Position numbers and translations under genes: made by a program. The notes under the pieces were generated by a model. That model saw only the letters and a list, made by a program, of their open reading frames with translations, did not search any database and had not been told where the DNA came from. From Leadbetterella sp035299025 (GTDB lineage: Bacteria; Bacteroidota; Bacteroidia; Cytophagales; Spirosomataceae), in the NCBI GenBank assembly GCA_035299025.1, contig DATGXK010000015.1, positions 26,012 to 90,011 on the forward strand: a stretch of 64,000 bases of DNA, given 5' to 3'. Every line of letters starts with the position of its first letter. The first letter of the stretch is position 1. This document shows, one piece after another, positions 16,602 through 25,839 of this stretch.

Positions 16602-18878
16602 CTACCTCCGCTTAGTCCTCTTCCCATCAGCCCTACCACTCTTAGAACGATTGGATTTTTTAGACTTTGGAAAGGGTAAAGTTTTGCCCGAGTCTTTAAC
16701 TTTGAAACTGCTGCCTTCAACCGAAATTAGCTCCAAGTCCATTGAACGTTTTTCGAGGTCGGTGGCCTTTATTTTTACTCTTACGGTGTTACCAAAACCT
16801 ATTATTTTTCCTTTTCGGCGGCCTACTACTCTGAAATTGTCGGCATCGTATTCGTAGAAATCGTCGATGAGGTCGGCCAAACGCACCATGCCTTCGCAAC
16901 CTGTGTTTTCTATTTCCACAAATATCCCAAAATCGGCCACACCCGTTACCACGCCATTGAAAATATCGGAGCGAGACTGGTAGCTCATGTATTCTACCTG
17001 TTTGTACTTGATTGACGCCCTTTCGGCCTCCGCTGCCAACTTTTCTTGGTCTGAGGAGTGCTTGCATTTTTCCTCAAAATCATCGGCGGGTAGCGATTTA
17101 CCTCCATCAAGATAATGCTGCAACATGCGGTGAGCCATCACATCGGGGTATCTTCTGATAGGTGAAGTAAAATGACTGTAATGGTCAAATGCCAAGCCAA
17201 AATGCCCCAAGTTTTGGGTAGAATAGCGGGCCTTGCTCATGGTTCTTACGGCCAAAGACTCCAGCACATTTTGTACCGGTGAACCTTCTATTTCGGTCAT
17301 TAGTCCATTTAGCGACTTCGACAATTGTGCCGTTGTACCCGTTTTCACCACAAAACCCAGCTTGTTGGCAAACTTCGCAAAAGTCTCCATTTTGGTAGGA
17401 TTCGGCGGCTCGTGGACACGGTACACCATGGTATATGCCTCGGCTTCTTTGTCTTTTTTCTTGGCAATGTTATATACGAACTGGGCCACGTGTTTGTTGG
17501 CCAAAAGCATAAATTCCTCTATGAGTTTGTGGGCATCTTTTCGCACTTTTTGGTACACACCCACTGGTCGGCCTTTTTCGTCTAGATTAAACTTCGTCTC
17601 GTTGGTTTCGAAATTAAAGGCCCCTTTATTGAAGCGTTCTTTCCTCAAAATCAAAGCCATACGGTTCAGATTTTTCAGAATCGGGTCATAAACTGGTTCT
17701 TTATTTTCAGTATCCTCTATAATTTCTTGAGCGTCTTCGTAGGCAAATCTTCTGTCGGAATGAATGACGGCTCGGCCAAACCATTCGCCCATCACTTGAG
17801 CCGCATGATTCATCTCAAAAACCGCCGAAAAAACCAATTTGTCTTCGTTTGGACGAAGCGAACAGAGGTTGTTTGATAGTTTTTCGGGCAACATCGGTAT
17901 GGTTCTGTCCACCAAATAAACGGAAGTAGCTCTTCTGTAAGCTTCCGCCTCTAACTTGGTATTTGGCTGCAAATAGTGCGAAACATCGGCAATGTGAACG
18001 CCAATTTCATAATTTCCGTTTTCCAAAACCTTGTAGCTGATGGCATCGTCAAAATCTTTGGCATCGGCTGGATCTATCGTAAAGGTAAGCGTTCCTCGAA
18101 AATCTCTGCGTTTTTTAATTTCTGTAGCCGTTATAACTTCAGAAATGGCCTCGGCTTCGTTGTGTACCTCATCAGGAAATTTGATAGGCAAGCCAAACTC
18201 CGCCATGATGGCGTGCATCTCGGCATCGTTGTCGCCTGCTTTTCCAAGAATATCCACCACAGAGCCTGAGGCTTGCACATGATTTTCAGGAAATTTCAAG
18301 ATTTTAACGATTACCAAATCATTGGTTTCTGCACCGTTTATTTGGTCTTTTGCCACAAAAACACTTTCATGAAAACCCTTATTGTCAGGGCTTACCAAAG
18401 CATAGTTGGCAAAAACTTTTATTTTGCCCACCACCTCGTCTCTCCCTCTCGAAAGAACCTCTACTACCCTTCCTTCGGGGTTTTTGCCATTTTTTCGTTG
18501 TCCTATTATCTTCACAGATACTGTGTCGCCATCCAAAGCTCCGTTGAGGTCGTCTGAATTCACAAAAATATCCGACTCGTTTTCATCAAATCTTATAAAA
18601 GCAAATTTCGGATTTACGAAATCTACTTTGCCTGTCACATGTTCCTTTTTCTCCTTATTCTCAAGTTCATATCTTGCTCTACCAGCAGTCTTAAGTTTGC
18701 CCTCATCTACCAAATCCTCCACCATCAATTTTACAAACAACTTTTCATCATCATCGAACAAATCAAAATGATTGTATAGGTCAGTGAGCGTGTATGGCCT
18801 ATCGGTATTTAACTTAAAAAATGTGTGTATTTCTTCTTTTTGCGTCAAAATCGCTGACTTTTTTTTCCTTTTTGCCAT
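16602..18878 (-). CDS. rnr: Ribonuclease R
   Basis: This is a processive 3'-to-5' exoribonuclease of the RNB family that degrades structured RNA and takes part in RNA quality control. The 758 residues run from an N-terminal winged-helix/cold-shock region (VDFVNPKFAFIRFDENESDIFVNSDDLNGALDGDTV), through the RNB catalytic domain with DPADAKDFDDAISYKVLENG (Mg-binding aspartates) and VHIADVSHYLQPNTKLEAEAYRRATSVYLVDR, to an S1 domain (FNGVVTGVADFGIFVEIENTGCEGMVRL). The C-terminus is a basic tail rich in K, R and S, and the N-terminus is also basic (MAKRKKKSA); such tails bind RNA. Confidence 0.96.
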   Translation of the reverse strand: MAKRKKKSAILTQKEEIHTFFKLNTDRPYTLTDLYNHFDLFDDDEKLFVKLMVEDLVDEGKLKTAGRARYELENKEKKEHVTGKVDFVNPKFAFIRFDENESDIFVNSDDLNGALDGDTVSVKIIGQRKNGKNPEGRVVEVLSRGRDEVVGKIKVFANYALVSPDNKGFHESVFVAKDQINGAETNDLVIVKILKFPENHVQASGSVVDILGKAGDNDAEMHAIMAEFGLPIKFPDEVHNEAEAISEVITATEIKKRRDFRGTLTFTIDPADAKDFDDAISYKVLENGNYEIGVHIADVSHYLQPNTKLEAEAYRRATSVYLVDRTIPMLPEKLSNNLCSLRPNEDKLVFSAVFEMNHAAQVMGEWFGRAVIHSDRRFAYEDAQEIIEDTENKEPVYDPILKNLNRMALILRKERFNKGAFNFETNETKFNLDEKGRPVGVYQKVRKDAHKLIEEFMLLANKHVAQFVYNIAKKKDKEAEAYTMVYRVHEPPNPTKMETFAKFANKLGFVVKTGTTAQLSKSLNGLMTEIEGSPVQNVLESLAVRTMSKARYSTQNLGHFGLAFDHYSHFTSPIRRYPDVMAHRMLQHYLDGGKSLPADDFEEKCKHSSDQEKLAAEAERASIKYKQVEYMSYQSRSDIFNGVVTGVADFGIFVEIENTGCEGMVRLADLIDDFYEYDADNFRVVGRRKGKIIGFGNTVRVKIKATDLEKRSMDLELISVEGSSFKVKDSGKTLPFPKSKKSNRSKSGRADGKRTKRR

Positions 18879-18953
18879 TTATCACTAATCTTTTTCATAT
18901 AAAAATATAAATCTACCATATTTGTAGAAGATTTCATTATTCAAACCTATAAA

Positions 18954-21275
18954 ATGTGCTTTATGCGTTCATCGCTACTCCTAATTTTTTGTGCTCTTTT
19001 CTTAAATATTTCTGAAGGTTTTTCTCAAAATAATGATAAAGAAATTCATATCAAAAAAACCACTGTTCCTATAAAATTGGACGGAAATCTCGACGATGAA
19101 GCATGGAAATCGTCAGATTTGGCCACCAATTTCTTTCAAAATGCACCTTTCGACACCTCTTTTGCCAAAAACCAAACGGAGGTAAGATTAACTTTTGACG
19201 ATAAGTTTTTGTATGTGGGCATGAAGGCCAATCAACCTAAAACTGCCTACACGGTAAGTTCACTAAAACGGGATTTTGAGAGTGGATCAAGTGATGTGTT
19301 TTCGGTAACTATTGATGCCTTCAAAGACAAACTGAACGGCATGCAATTTTCGGTTTCGCCACTCAATGTGCAACGAGAGGGCTTAATTTCTCTCGGCACA
19401 GAATCAGACTATTCTTGGGACAACAAATGGTATTCGAAAGTTAAAAATTATGACGAATATTGGACAGCTGAATTTGCGATTCCGTTTACTACCCTTCGCT
19501 ACAAGGTTTTGTCTGGCAATAACTCATGGAGAATAAACTTTGGAAGGTTTTTTATGCAAACCAACGAATCGGCCACATGGTCGCCCGTTCCGAGAAATTT
19601 CAAACCGAATAACTTAGCTTTTACGGGCTTATTGATTTGGGATGACGCACCGCCAAAACCGGGTGCCAATATTTCGTTAATACCTTACCTATCAACGAAC
19701 TACTCGAAAGACTTCCCAAGAAACGATAATCTCGAAGCCTTGTCTACGGATGCCAGAACAAAAGTTGGAGCCGGATTAGATGCGAAAATAGCCATTACGC
19801 CTTCTCTTAATCTCGACTTAACAATAAATCCTGATTTCTCGCAAGTTGAAGTTGATGCACAACAAACCAATTTGAGCCGTTTCGAATTATTTTTCCCAGA
19901 AAAAAGACAGTTTTTTATCGAAAACTCGGATTTGTTCAGTACGTTTGGATTTCCTGATTCTCGGCCGTTTTTCTCAAGAAGAATAGGCCTAACCAGAAAT
20001 AAATTTACGGGTTTGGTAGAACAAGTACCGATTTTGGGAGGTGCAAGGTTGAGCGGAAAACTCAACGAAAACTGGAGAATTGGCGTGATGAACATGCAAA
20101 CCGCCAAGCTCAACCATGCGGATAACGAATTTTCTCCGGCCACCAATTTCTCCGTTGGGGTGGTGCAAAGAAAGGTATTTTCGAGGTCATATATCGGTGC
20201 TATTGTGGTCAACAAAGAGAATATTTTCAAAAATCTACCAGCATCGAGTACCGAAGGTATTGACAAATACAATCGTATGGCGGGCCTAGAATTTAACTAT
20301 TATTCGCCTGACAATAGGCTCGAAACAGAGACTGCCTACCACCAATCTTTCAGCCCGGGTGCAGGGAAAGATGCGAGTATGATTAATCAATATATTGGTT
20401 ATCACCATCCACATTTGGATGTAAATCTGGGTGTAGCCAGACTCGGCAAAGATTATAATACAGAGGTGGGTTACACGCCAAGGCCGGGTGTTTACAATGT
20501 TTTCAGGCCTGTTCAGGTCATTCTTAATCCAAAAAATAAGAAAATAGCTAAGAAGATAAACGCATATGGTATAGGTATTGACGGCAGTGATGTTTTTGAC
20601 CTGAGCGGGACACGTTTGGACACGGAATCGCCCATATTTTTGTTTTTCAGCAGTCCGAGTGAAGGGCAGTTGACTACCGGATATTATATGGCCTACACGA
20701 GGTTGCAGTTTCCTTTTGATATCACGAATGCCTCGGAGAATCCCAACCCTGATATGTCAAAAGATGTGGTGCCTTTGCCTGTAGATGAGTACCGCACGAG
20801 AAACTATTTTGTGGAAATTACCTCGCCAAAAAGATTCAATTTCTTCGGAAACTTCCTGATTTACGGAGGCAATAATTTTAGAAGCAAAACCATAAACGAT
20901 GGAAAGATTTTAGGGATAGAATCGACATTCAACTATCGAATTCAGCCATATGGCAAATTAGCGATGGACGTGTATTACACCAATATTCAGATGCAAAAGC
21001 CCTATAATTCAGTTAAATATTGGTTAATAGGTCCAAAAGCTGAAATGTCTTTTTCGAAATCGGTATTTTTGAGTACCTATTTTCAGTATAATTCACAAAC
21101 CAATAACACCAATATAAACAGTCGCCTACAATGGAGATTCAAACCTGTGAGTGATATATTTTTGGTGTATACCGACAATTATTTTGCAGAACAAATTCCA
21201 CGATTCGGCATTCAACCCTGGACTCCTAAAAACCGAGCTTTAATCTTGAAAATGACTTATTGGTTAAATGTTTAA
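18954..21275 (+). CDS. DUF5916 outer-membrane protein with CBM9-like N-terminal domain
   Basis: A 773-residue exported protein. The signal peptide is MRSSLLLIFCALFLNISEGFSQ, and the Met at 18963 may be the true start rather than 18954. Residues of about 30-230 form a carbohydrate-binding-family-9-like beta sandwich (KKTTVPIKLDGNLDDEAWKSSDLATNF, YVGMKA, WTAEFAIPFTTLRY). The rest is DUF5916, with LTINPDFSQVEVDAQQTNLSRFELFFPEKRQFFIENSDLF and FFSRRIGL. It ends in alternating beta strands that close on an aromatic residue-rich terminus (KMTYWLNV), which suggests an outer-membrane barrel. It overlaps the open frame of the M28 peptidase slightly; the next start is 13 bases beyond its stop, so the two are an operon. 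Confidence 0.88.
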   Translation: MCFMRSSLLLIFCALFLNISEGFSQNNDKEIHIKKTTVPIKLDGNLDDEAWKSSDLATNFFQNAPFDTSFAKNQTEVRLTFDDKFLYVGMKANQPKTAYTVSSLKRDFESGSSDVFSVTIDAFKDKLNGMQFSVSPLNVQREGLISLGTESDYSWDNKWYSKVKNYDEYWTAEFAIPFTTLRYKVLSGNNSWRINFGRFFMQTNESATWSPVPRNFKPNNLAFTGLLIWDDAPPKPGANISLIPYLSTNYSKDFPRNDNLEALSTDARTKVGAGLDAKIAITPSLNLDLTINPDFSQVEVDAQQTNLSRFELFFPEKRQFFIENSDLFSTFGFPDSRPFFSRRIGLTRNKFTGLVEQVPILGGARLSGKLNENWRIGVMNMQTAKLNHADNEFSPATNFSVGVVQRKVFSRSYIGAIVVNKENIFKNLPASSTEGIDKYNRMAGLEFNYYSPDNRLETETAYHQSFSPGAGKDASMINQYIGYHHPHLDVNLGVARLGKDYNTEVGYTPRPGVYNVFRPVQVILNPKNKKIAKKINAYGIGIDGSDVFDLSGTRLDTESPIFLFFSSPSEGQLTTGYYMAYTRLQFPFDITNASENPNPDMSKDVVPLPVDEYRTRNYFVEITSPKRFNFFGNFLIYGGNNFRSKTINDGKILGIESTFNYRIQPYGKLAMDVYYTNIQMQKPYNSVKYWLIGPKAEMSFSKSVFLSTYFQYNSQTNNTNINSRLQWRFKPVSDIFLVYTDNYFAEQIPRFGIQPWTPKNRALILKMTYWLNV

Positions 21276-21288
21276 ACTTCAAAACAAA

Positions 21289-22935
21289 ATGAAAATCAAC
21301 AAATTAAGTTTCTTACTGTTATTAATACCATTTGGTATTTCTGCCCAAGGAGTCACTTCGGAAGTGTTAAAACTCACCGAAAACATTGATACCAACAAAA
21401 TCAAAGCACACGTTGCCTATTTGGCAAGCGATGCCCTTTTGGGAAGAAAACCAGGCAAACCAGGCTATCAAATGGCGGTAGATTATGTTATAAAAGAATA
21501 CAAAAGCATGGGTCTTACCCCGGCTGGAGAAAACGGTGGCTATACCCAAAAAGTAAACTTAAGAAATTCAAAATTGGTAAAAGAAAAGACCAGTTTAAGT
21601 TTCACTCAAGGCGATGGAACAAACAAAAAACTGGTTTTAGGTGAAGACTATTTGTTTTATGCTAACCCCGAAAAAGCCAAGGTAGATTTCAATGCACCTT
21701 TGGTATTTGTTGGGTCTGGCATAGACGCCCCCGAACTGGGCTTTAATGATTACAAAAACATTGACGTAAAAGGCAAAATCTGTGTGGTTTTACAAAAATC
21801 ACCTGATAACGTACCTGCCAATGTGAAACTACACCTCAGATATCCAAGTACTTACCAAGATTATGCCCTGAAACACGGAGCCATAGGCGTATTGCTTTGT
21901 AATTATGAAAACAACACGGCTCGATTCAAAGTGGGAGCCAATTTGTCCATTCAAGGCGGAAGCAATGTGTCCATAAAACCCGATGGAAAACTGACTCCTT
22001 CTGCAAACTACATGGGTGGGAATATTCAAGTAGCTGGAAGCATAACAGTGGATGTTTTGAAAGAATTGATGAAAGCGAACGGCTTGAATCTCGAAGAAAT
22101 TTGGAAAGGCCTAGAAAAAGGCAATTACGTAAGTCAAAACTTAAAAACAACCGCCTCAGGCAACTATGAGTCTGTTTACAGCGATATAGAAAGTTACAAT
22201 GTCATCGGAAAAATTGAAGGAATCAATAAAAAATTAAAGAAAGAATATGTAATTCATTCTGCACATTTGGATCATTTGGGAGTAGGAAAAGCCATTGAAG
22301 GCGACTCGATTTATAATGGAGCTCATGACAACGCCTCTGGTGTAGCGGCTGCCTTGGAAATAGCCAGAACTTACAGCCAATTACCACTAAAACCGAAACG
22401 CAGCATGTTGTTTTTGATGTGTACTGCTGAAGAAATGGGGCTTTTGGGTTCGGCCTATTTTGCAAATAACCCTACTGTTCCTAAAAAAGACATTGTGGTG
22501 GATGTCAATACCGATATGCCAACGTTTTTGGCTCAATTAGAGTCGATTGCACCACTCGGAGCCGAGCATAGCACATTGGAAGATATCACTAAAAAAGCCG
22601 CAAAATTATTGAATTTGAGCATAGAAACCGACCCAGAACCAACCGAGGGGCGTTTTGTGAGAAGCGATCAATATAGTTTTGTGAAGGCGGGCATCCCTGC
22701 ATTGCACGTGAAGTTTGGACACATAAATTCTAACAAAAACTTGGCTGAAGATGTAAAAAAATGGCGTGCGGCCCATTATCATAGACCTTCTGACCAAATT
22801 GAAAATGGATTTGTTTGGTCGGCGAGCAGAAAATACGCCCAAGTGAATTTCCTAATCAGTTACATGGCAGCACAAAACAAAAAACGAGTGTCGTGGAAAA
22901 AAGATGACTTCTTTTATTTGAGGTTGAAGAGGTGA
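21289..22935 (+). CDS. M28 family zinc aminopeptidase with PA domain
   Basis: A 548-residue secreted peptidase. I chose the Met at 21289 because MKINKLSFLLLLIPFGISAQG is a clean signal peptide; seven extra codons are open upstream. After an N-terminal lid comes a protease-associated (PA) domain (about residues 130-260, with APLVFVGSGIDAPELGFNDYKNIDVKGKICVVL). The M28 catalytic domain carries the di-zinc ligands in HSAHLDHLG and GAHDNASGVAAALE, the catalytic Glu in CTAEEMGLLGS, and further ligands in DVNTDMP and the C-terminal HYHRPSDQ region. Family members release N-terminal residues from peptides. It is the second gene after the DUF5916 protein and is followed by a strong terminator. Confidence 0.9.
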   Translation: MKINKLSFLLLLIPFGISAQGVTSEVLKLTENIDTNKIKAHVAYLASDALLGRKPGKPGYQMAVDYVIKEYKSMGLTPAGENGGYTQKVNLRNSKLVKEKTSLSFTQGDGTNKKLVLGEDYLFYANPEKAKVDFNAPLVFVGSGIDAPELGFNDYKNIDVKGKICVVLQKSPDNVPANVKLHLRYPSTYQDYALKHGAIGVLLCNYENNTARFKVGANLSIQGGSNVSIKPDGKLTPSANYMGGNIQVAGSITVDVLKELMKANGLNLEEIWKGLEKGNYVSQNLKTTASGNYESVYSDIESYNVIGKIEGINKKLKKEYVIHSAHLDHLGVGKAIEGDSIYNGAHDNASGVAAALEIARTYSQLPLKPKRSMLFLMCTAEEMGLLGSAYFANNPTVPKKDIVVDVNTDMPTFLAQLESIAPLGAEHSTLEDITKKAAKLLNLSIETDPEPTEGRFVRSDQYSFVKAGIPALHVKFGHINSNKNLAEDVKKWRAAHYHRPSDQIENGFVWSASRKYAQVNFLISYMAAQNKKRVSWKKDDFFYLRLKR

Positions 22936-23051
22936 TTTTGTACGTGTTGAAATGGAACACAGACGACACTGACAAGACTGATATTCAGTGATTAATAAAT
23001 TAACGTTATACGTCGTTTTCCATATTTTAATAAGCGGAAATTATTAATGAG

Positions 23052-23080
23052 AAATCCGACTTGCTGAGGTCGGATTTTTT
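23052..23080 (+). terminator. Rho-independent terminator after the M28 peptidase gene
   Basis: A perfect 9-bp stem, AAATCCGAC (23052-23060) and GTCGGATTT (23069-23077), with an 8-base loop and a run of six T on the plus strand. The gene on the other side is convergent and ends at 23105. Confidence 0.85.
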
Positions 23081-23104
23081 GGTACATCTATAAGGTTGTA
23101 AGTA

Positions 23105-24595
23105 TTACAGCTTTAGAACTATTATCTCGTATGGTTCAAGTTTTACCTTTTGCCCTTCCAATTTCGAACCTTTCATTGATAAAATTACGTTAACAATTCT
23201 CTCTCTCACCAAAACCTCCACGTTTTCATTCGTAATATTCTGAATAACAAGCACATCAGCATCCTGATGAGGTCTAATAAATGATATTATCTTTTTATTT
23301 GAAATACTTGACTTTTGAAGATTCGGCGGACTAATTTGTGCCAAAGCAGGAATAGATTTTCGAACTTCAATCAATTTTCTGTAATGATTAAAAAGCGAGT
23401 TTTCCTCCTCTATTTGAAACTTCAGAGGCGTGGTTTTGGAATCGGTGTTGTAAACTGGTTTTCGCCAGTTGGTTCGGTCATTATCCTCCGACCGTTTGTT
23501 CCAAATAAAGGCCTCTCTGATGTTTTCATCGGGCTTCTTGCCTTTCATTCCTATTTCTTCTCCATAGTATAGAAATGGATTTCCGGGCAGTGTAAATAGT
23601 AAATTAGCTGCCATTTTAAGTTTTTCACTGTTTCCGTCAGCCACACTTCCAATCCGATTTTGGTCATGGTTACTTAGCATAGTGGCATCTATAAATGCTG
23701 GATTTTCTACAGAAAAAAGTTCGTAATTCGAAATGAGCATAGAAACAATATCTTTAGAATCTTTGCCCAATTTTACAATATCTTGTATCGCAAAACACAA
23801 ATCAAAATTAAAATTCGCCTTCAAACCTCTAAAAAACGGAGCAATTTTTTCGGCCGAAGTCCACACCTCACCTACTATATACACATCGGATTTTATGGCT
23901 TCCATTTTTTGTCTGAATTCTTGCCAAAAAGCATGACATTTATGAGCTTCCCAATCGGGATAAATGTGTTTCGCTGCATCCATCCTGAATCCGTCTACAC
24001 CTTTTTCTAACCAAAATCTACCAATTTCATAAACCTCCTCCCTCACTTTCGGATTGTCCATGTTTAGGTCTGGCATTTCGCTCCAAAACATGCCATAATA
24101 TTTTTCATCATCGGCTTTATTTGCCCAATGCCAAGGTTGTTTCTCAGCACTATCGGCCGTAGCTTCCCGTTCTGCTATTCCTTTGGCTTTTATTTGGGCG
24201 GGTGAAAGCCAATTGTAATAGTTTCTGTACGGATTTTCTTTCCCCTTTTTGGCTTCTTGAAACCACCAATGCTGGCTGCTCGTATGATTTATCACCAAAT
24301 CCAACAATACTTTTATATTCCGCTTGTGTGCTTCTCTAACTAAGTTTTCAAAGTCGCCCAGGGTGCCACATTCAGGATCAACCGACTTATAATCAATCAC
24401 ATCGTACTTATGATATGAATTTGACCTGAAGAAAGGCGTTATCCAGATTCCTTCAATGCCCAGAAATTGGAGATAATCGAGTTTAGACGTGATTCCATTC
24501 AGGTCTCCTTTTCCGTCATGATTAGAATCACAGAAAGAACGAATGAAGATTTCATAAAAAACCTTCGGAGTTTGGGTTTGTTGGTTATTAGTCAA
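23105..24595 (-). CDS. Glycoside hydrolase family 13 alpha-glucosidase/amylase-like enzyme
   Basis: A 496-residue GH13 enzyme acting on alpha-glucosides. A calcium-site loop DSNHDGKGDLNG (residues 23-34) is followed by the barrel. The catalytic residues are nucleophile D206 in VDGFRMDAAKH, acid/base E243 in YIVGEVWTS, and transition-state stabiliser D311 in MLSNHDQNRIGS. There is no signal peptide (MTNNQQTQTPKVFYEIFIRSF), so it is expected to be cytoplasmic and to act on imported oligosaccharides or on storage glucan. The C-terminal beta domain ends GQKVKLEPYEIIVLKL. The subfamily (oligo-alpha-glucosidase, maltogenic amylase, amylosucrase-like) is not decided. A TATCTTTG box on the minus strand at 24629-24636 may be its -7 element. 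Confidence 0.9.
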   Translation of the reverse strand: MTNNQQTQTPKVFYEIFIRSFCDSNHDGKGDLNGITSKLDYLQFLGIEGIWITPFFRSNSYHKYDVIDYKSVDPECGTLGDFENLVREAHKRNIKVLLDLVINHTSSQHWWFQEAKKGKENPYRNYYNWLSPAQIKAKGIAEREATADSAEKQPWHWANKADDEKYYGMFWSEMPDLNMDNPKVREEVYEIGRFWLEKGVDGFRMDAAKHIYPDWEAHKCHAFWQEFRQKMEAIKSDVYIVGEVWTSAEKIAPFFRGLKANFNFDLCFAIQDIVKLGKDSKDIVSMLISNYELFSVENPAFIDATMLSNHDQNRIGSVADGNSEKLKMAANLLFTLPGNPFLYYGEEIGMKGKKPDENIREAFIWNKRSEDNDRTNWRKPVYNTDSKTTPLKFQIEEENSLFNHYRKLIEVRKSIPALAQISPPNLQKSSISNKKIISFIRPHQDADVLVIQNITNENVEVLVRERIVNVILSMKGSKLEGQKVKLEPYEIIVLKL

Positions 24596-24715
24596 ATGCT
24601 TGTTTTTAAAATATTATCATAGGTGACGCAAAGATAAAACTTATGACAGCATTAAATAAGTCGGAAGAACAAACGGGTTATGAATCTTCTAAAAAGGCAA
24701 GTTTTTTAGCTAAAA

Positions 24716-24743
24716 ACAAAAAAGAAGGCCATATACAGCCTTC
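24716..24743 (-). terminator. Terminator of the rhodanese operon
   Basis: On the minus strand GAAGGC pairs with GCCTTC across an 8-base loop (24724-24743) and is followed by TTTTTTG. It lies about 30 bases beyond the stop codon of the last gene of the operon. The stem is short, so confidence is moderate. Confidence 0.6.
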
Positions 24744-24774
24744 CTTTTCGAATCTTTTACTCAATCTTGAAATA

Positions 24775-24999
24775 TTACTTTCTTTTGATTACAAATACAT
24801 TAACTGTAGCATAAATCAACCAAATCCATGGAGCTCCATGCATCAGTAAGTCGCCCCAATCCATCATTTGCATACCTTTGGCTCCTCCCAAAACCCACCT
24901 TATTTTACCTAAAACATGTGGCTCAGGCACAAATGGAGCGAGACCTAAGGTCATTGAAGCCATCAGAGGTGCGAGAAGTGTCCTGTATTTTTCTTGCAT
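24775..24999 (-). CDS. Small membrane protein, last gene of the rhodanese operon
   Basis: A 74-residue protein with two hydrophobic segments (TLLAPLMASMTLGLAPFV and APWIWLIYATVNVFVI) separated by EPHVLGKIRWVLGGAKGMQMMDWGDLLMHG. It matches a short conserved Bacteroidota protein of unknown function that I have seen labelled as an RND-related protein in genome annotations; the label has no visible basis here, since it is far too short. Its start codon shares one base with the stop of the rhodanese gene, so the two are translationally coupled. Confidence 0.75.
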   Translation of the reverse strand: MQEKYRTLLAPLMASMTLGLAPFVPEPHVLGKIRWVLGGAKGMQMMDWGDLLMHGAPWIWLIYATVNVFVIKRK

Positions 25000-25388
25000 T
25001 ACTTTACTCCTTTAGCAGCCAAACCAGTGTAGCCAGCACCGCTCAAATTATAAACTTGTGTAAAACCCGCCTGCTGCAACATAGCAGAAGCCTTAGAACT
25101 TCTACCTCCTACGGCACAATAAACAAAAACTGGCTTACTCTTGTCAAGTTTACTAGCTTGTTCAAGAAAATTAGGGTCGGCAATACTTATTAGTTTTGAC
25201 GAACCTATCTTTCCCTGGGCCCATTCTCCGGGAGTTCTAACATCAATCAACTGTGCATTAGGAGTAGATTTGATTTTGGAAACAAAACCATCGAGATCTA
25301 AGCTTTTAACCTGAGAATTAGCCTCTGAGCAGTTCAGAAAACCAATGCCAATCATTAACAACAGGATCAAACCTTTTACTTTTTTCAT
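24999..25388 (-). CDS. Rhodanese-domain lipoprotein
   Basis: A 129-residue single-domain rhodanese. The signal peptide MKKVKGLILLLMIGIGFLNC ends in a lipobox-like FLNC, so it is probably a lipoprotein anchored at C20. The active-site loop is CAVGGRS (C91), preceded by KPVFVY, with the DVRTPGEWAQGKI motif near the N-terminus. Rhodaneses move sulfane sulfur from thiosulfate or persulfides to acceptors. It overlaps both neighbours, and the two genes before it encode small membrane proteins with Cys-rich turns, which suggests a sulfur-handling unit at the membrane. Confidence 0.9.
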   Translation of the reverse strand: MKKVKGLILLLMIGIGFLNCSEANSQVKSLDLDGFVSKIKSTPNAQLIDVRTPGEWAQGKIGSSKLISIADPNFLEQASKLDKSKPVFVYCAVGGRSSKASAMLQQAGFTQVYNLSGAGYTGLAAKGVK

Positions 25389-25576
25389 CTTTTCTTTATT
25401 AAATCTTCAATTAATCCAAAAACCAAATACCCCATTGCCGCTCCATAAATCGTTGAATTGAGCGGTTTAGAGGTTATCATACAAGTACCAGACGAACAGC
25501 CCACTTGCTGCCAGTATAAATATCCACTTGTTGCTCCTAAAATAACTCCTAAAATTGGAATCAAAAACTTCTTCAT
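25385..25576 (-). CDS. DUF6132-like small membrane protein
   Basis: A 63-residue protein with two membrane segments (FLIPILGVILGATSGYLYW and IYGAAMGYLVFGLIEDLI) joined by QVGCSSGTCMITSKPLNST. The GCSSGTCxITSxPxNSTIYGAxMGYL signature is that of a small family found mainly in Bacteroidota. The two cysteines, four residues apart in the loop between the membrane segments, could bind a metal or take sulfur. It overlaps the genes on each side by 4 bases. Confidence 0.8.
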   Translation of the reverse strand: MKKFLIPILGVILGATSGYLYWQQVGCSSGTCMITSKPLNSTIYGAAMGYLVFGLIEDLIKKR

Positions 25577-25818
25577 TGCTTTTCTGCCTTTATTTCCTCG
25601 AATTCAATAGTCTCCGTGTCCTTTTGGTCGAGATTCGAAACCGGCACAGAGGCACATGCCGCACAACCGGTGTTGGTTATGGCTTGAAAAACAAACAAAC
25701 CACCAATCACAGCAAAAACATAGTTTTTACCAGTAATGCTCGTGATGATGATGTAAATGCCCATAATCAACCTCAACCACCGCATAAAATTCCATCCTGA
25801 CAATATCGTTTCTTTCAT
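25573..25818 (-). CDS. YgaP/DUF2892-like small membrane protein, first gene of the rhodanese operon
   Basis: An 81-residue protein with two hydrophobic segments (LRLIMGIYIIITSITG and YVFAVIGGLFVFQAITNTG) followed by CAAC and an acidic-basic soluble tail. The layout resembles the membrane domain that is fused to rhodanese in E. coli YgaP (DUF2892); here the two parts are separate genes of one operon. The CAAC pair lies next to the end of the second membrane segment. The gene overlaps the next one by ATGA. Its promoter region carries an ArsR-like operator. Confidence 0.75.
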   Translation of the reverse strand: MKETILSGWNFMRWLRLIMGIYIIITSITGKNYVFAVIGGLFVFQAITNTGCAACASVPVSNLDQKDTETIEFEEIKAEKQ

Positions 25819-25839
25819 TGCTTCTTATTATTGAATATT

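Noticed and set aside
24643..24849. 68-codon plus-strand frame
   Set aside because: It crosses the terminator of the rhodanese operon and the end of the last gene, with no family resemblance.
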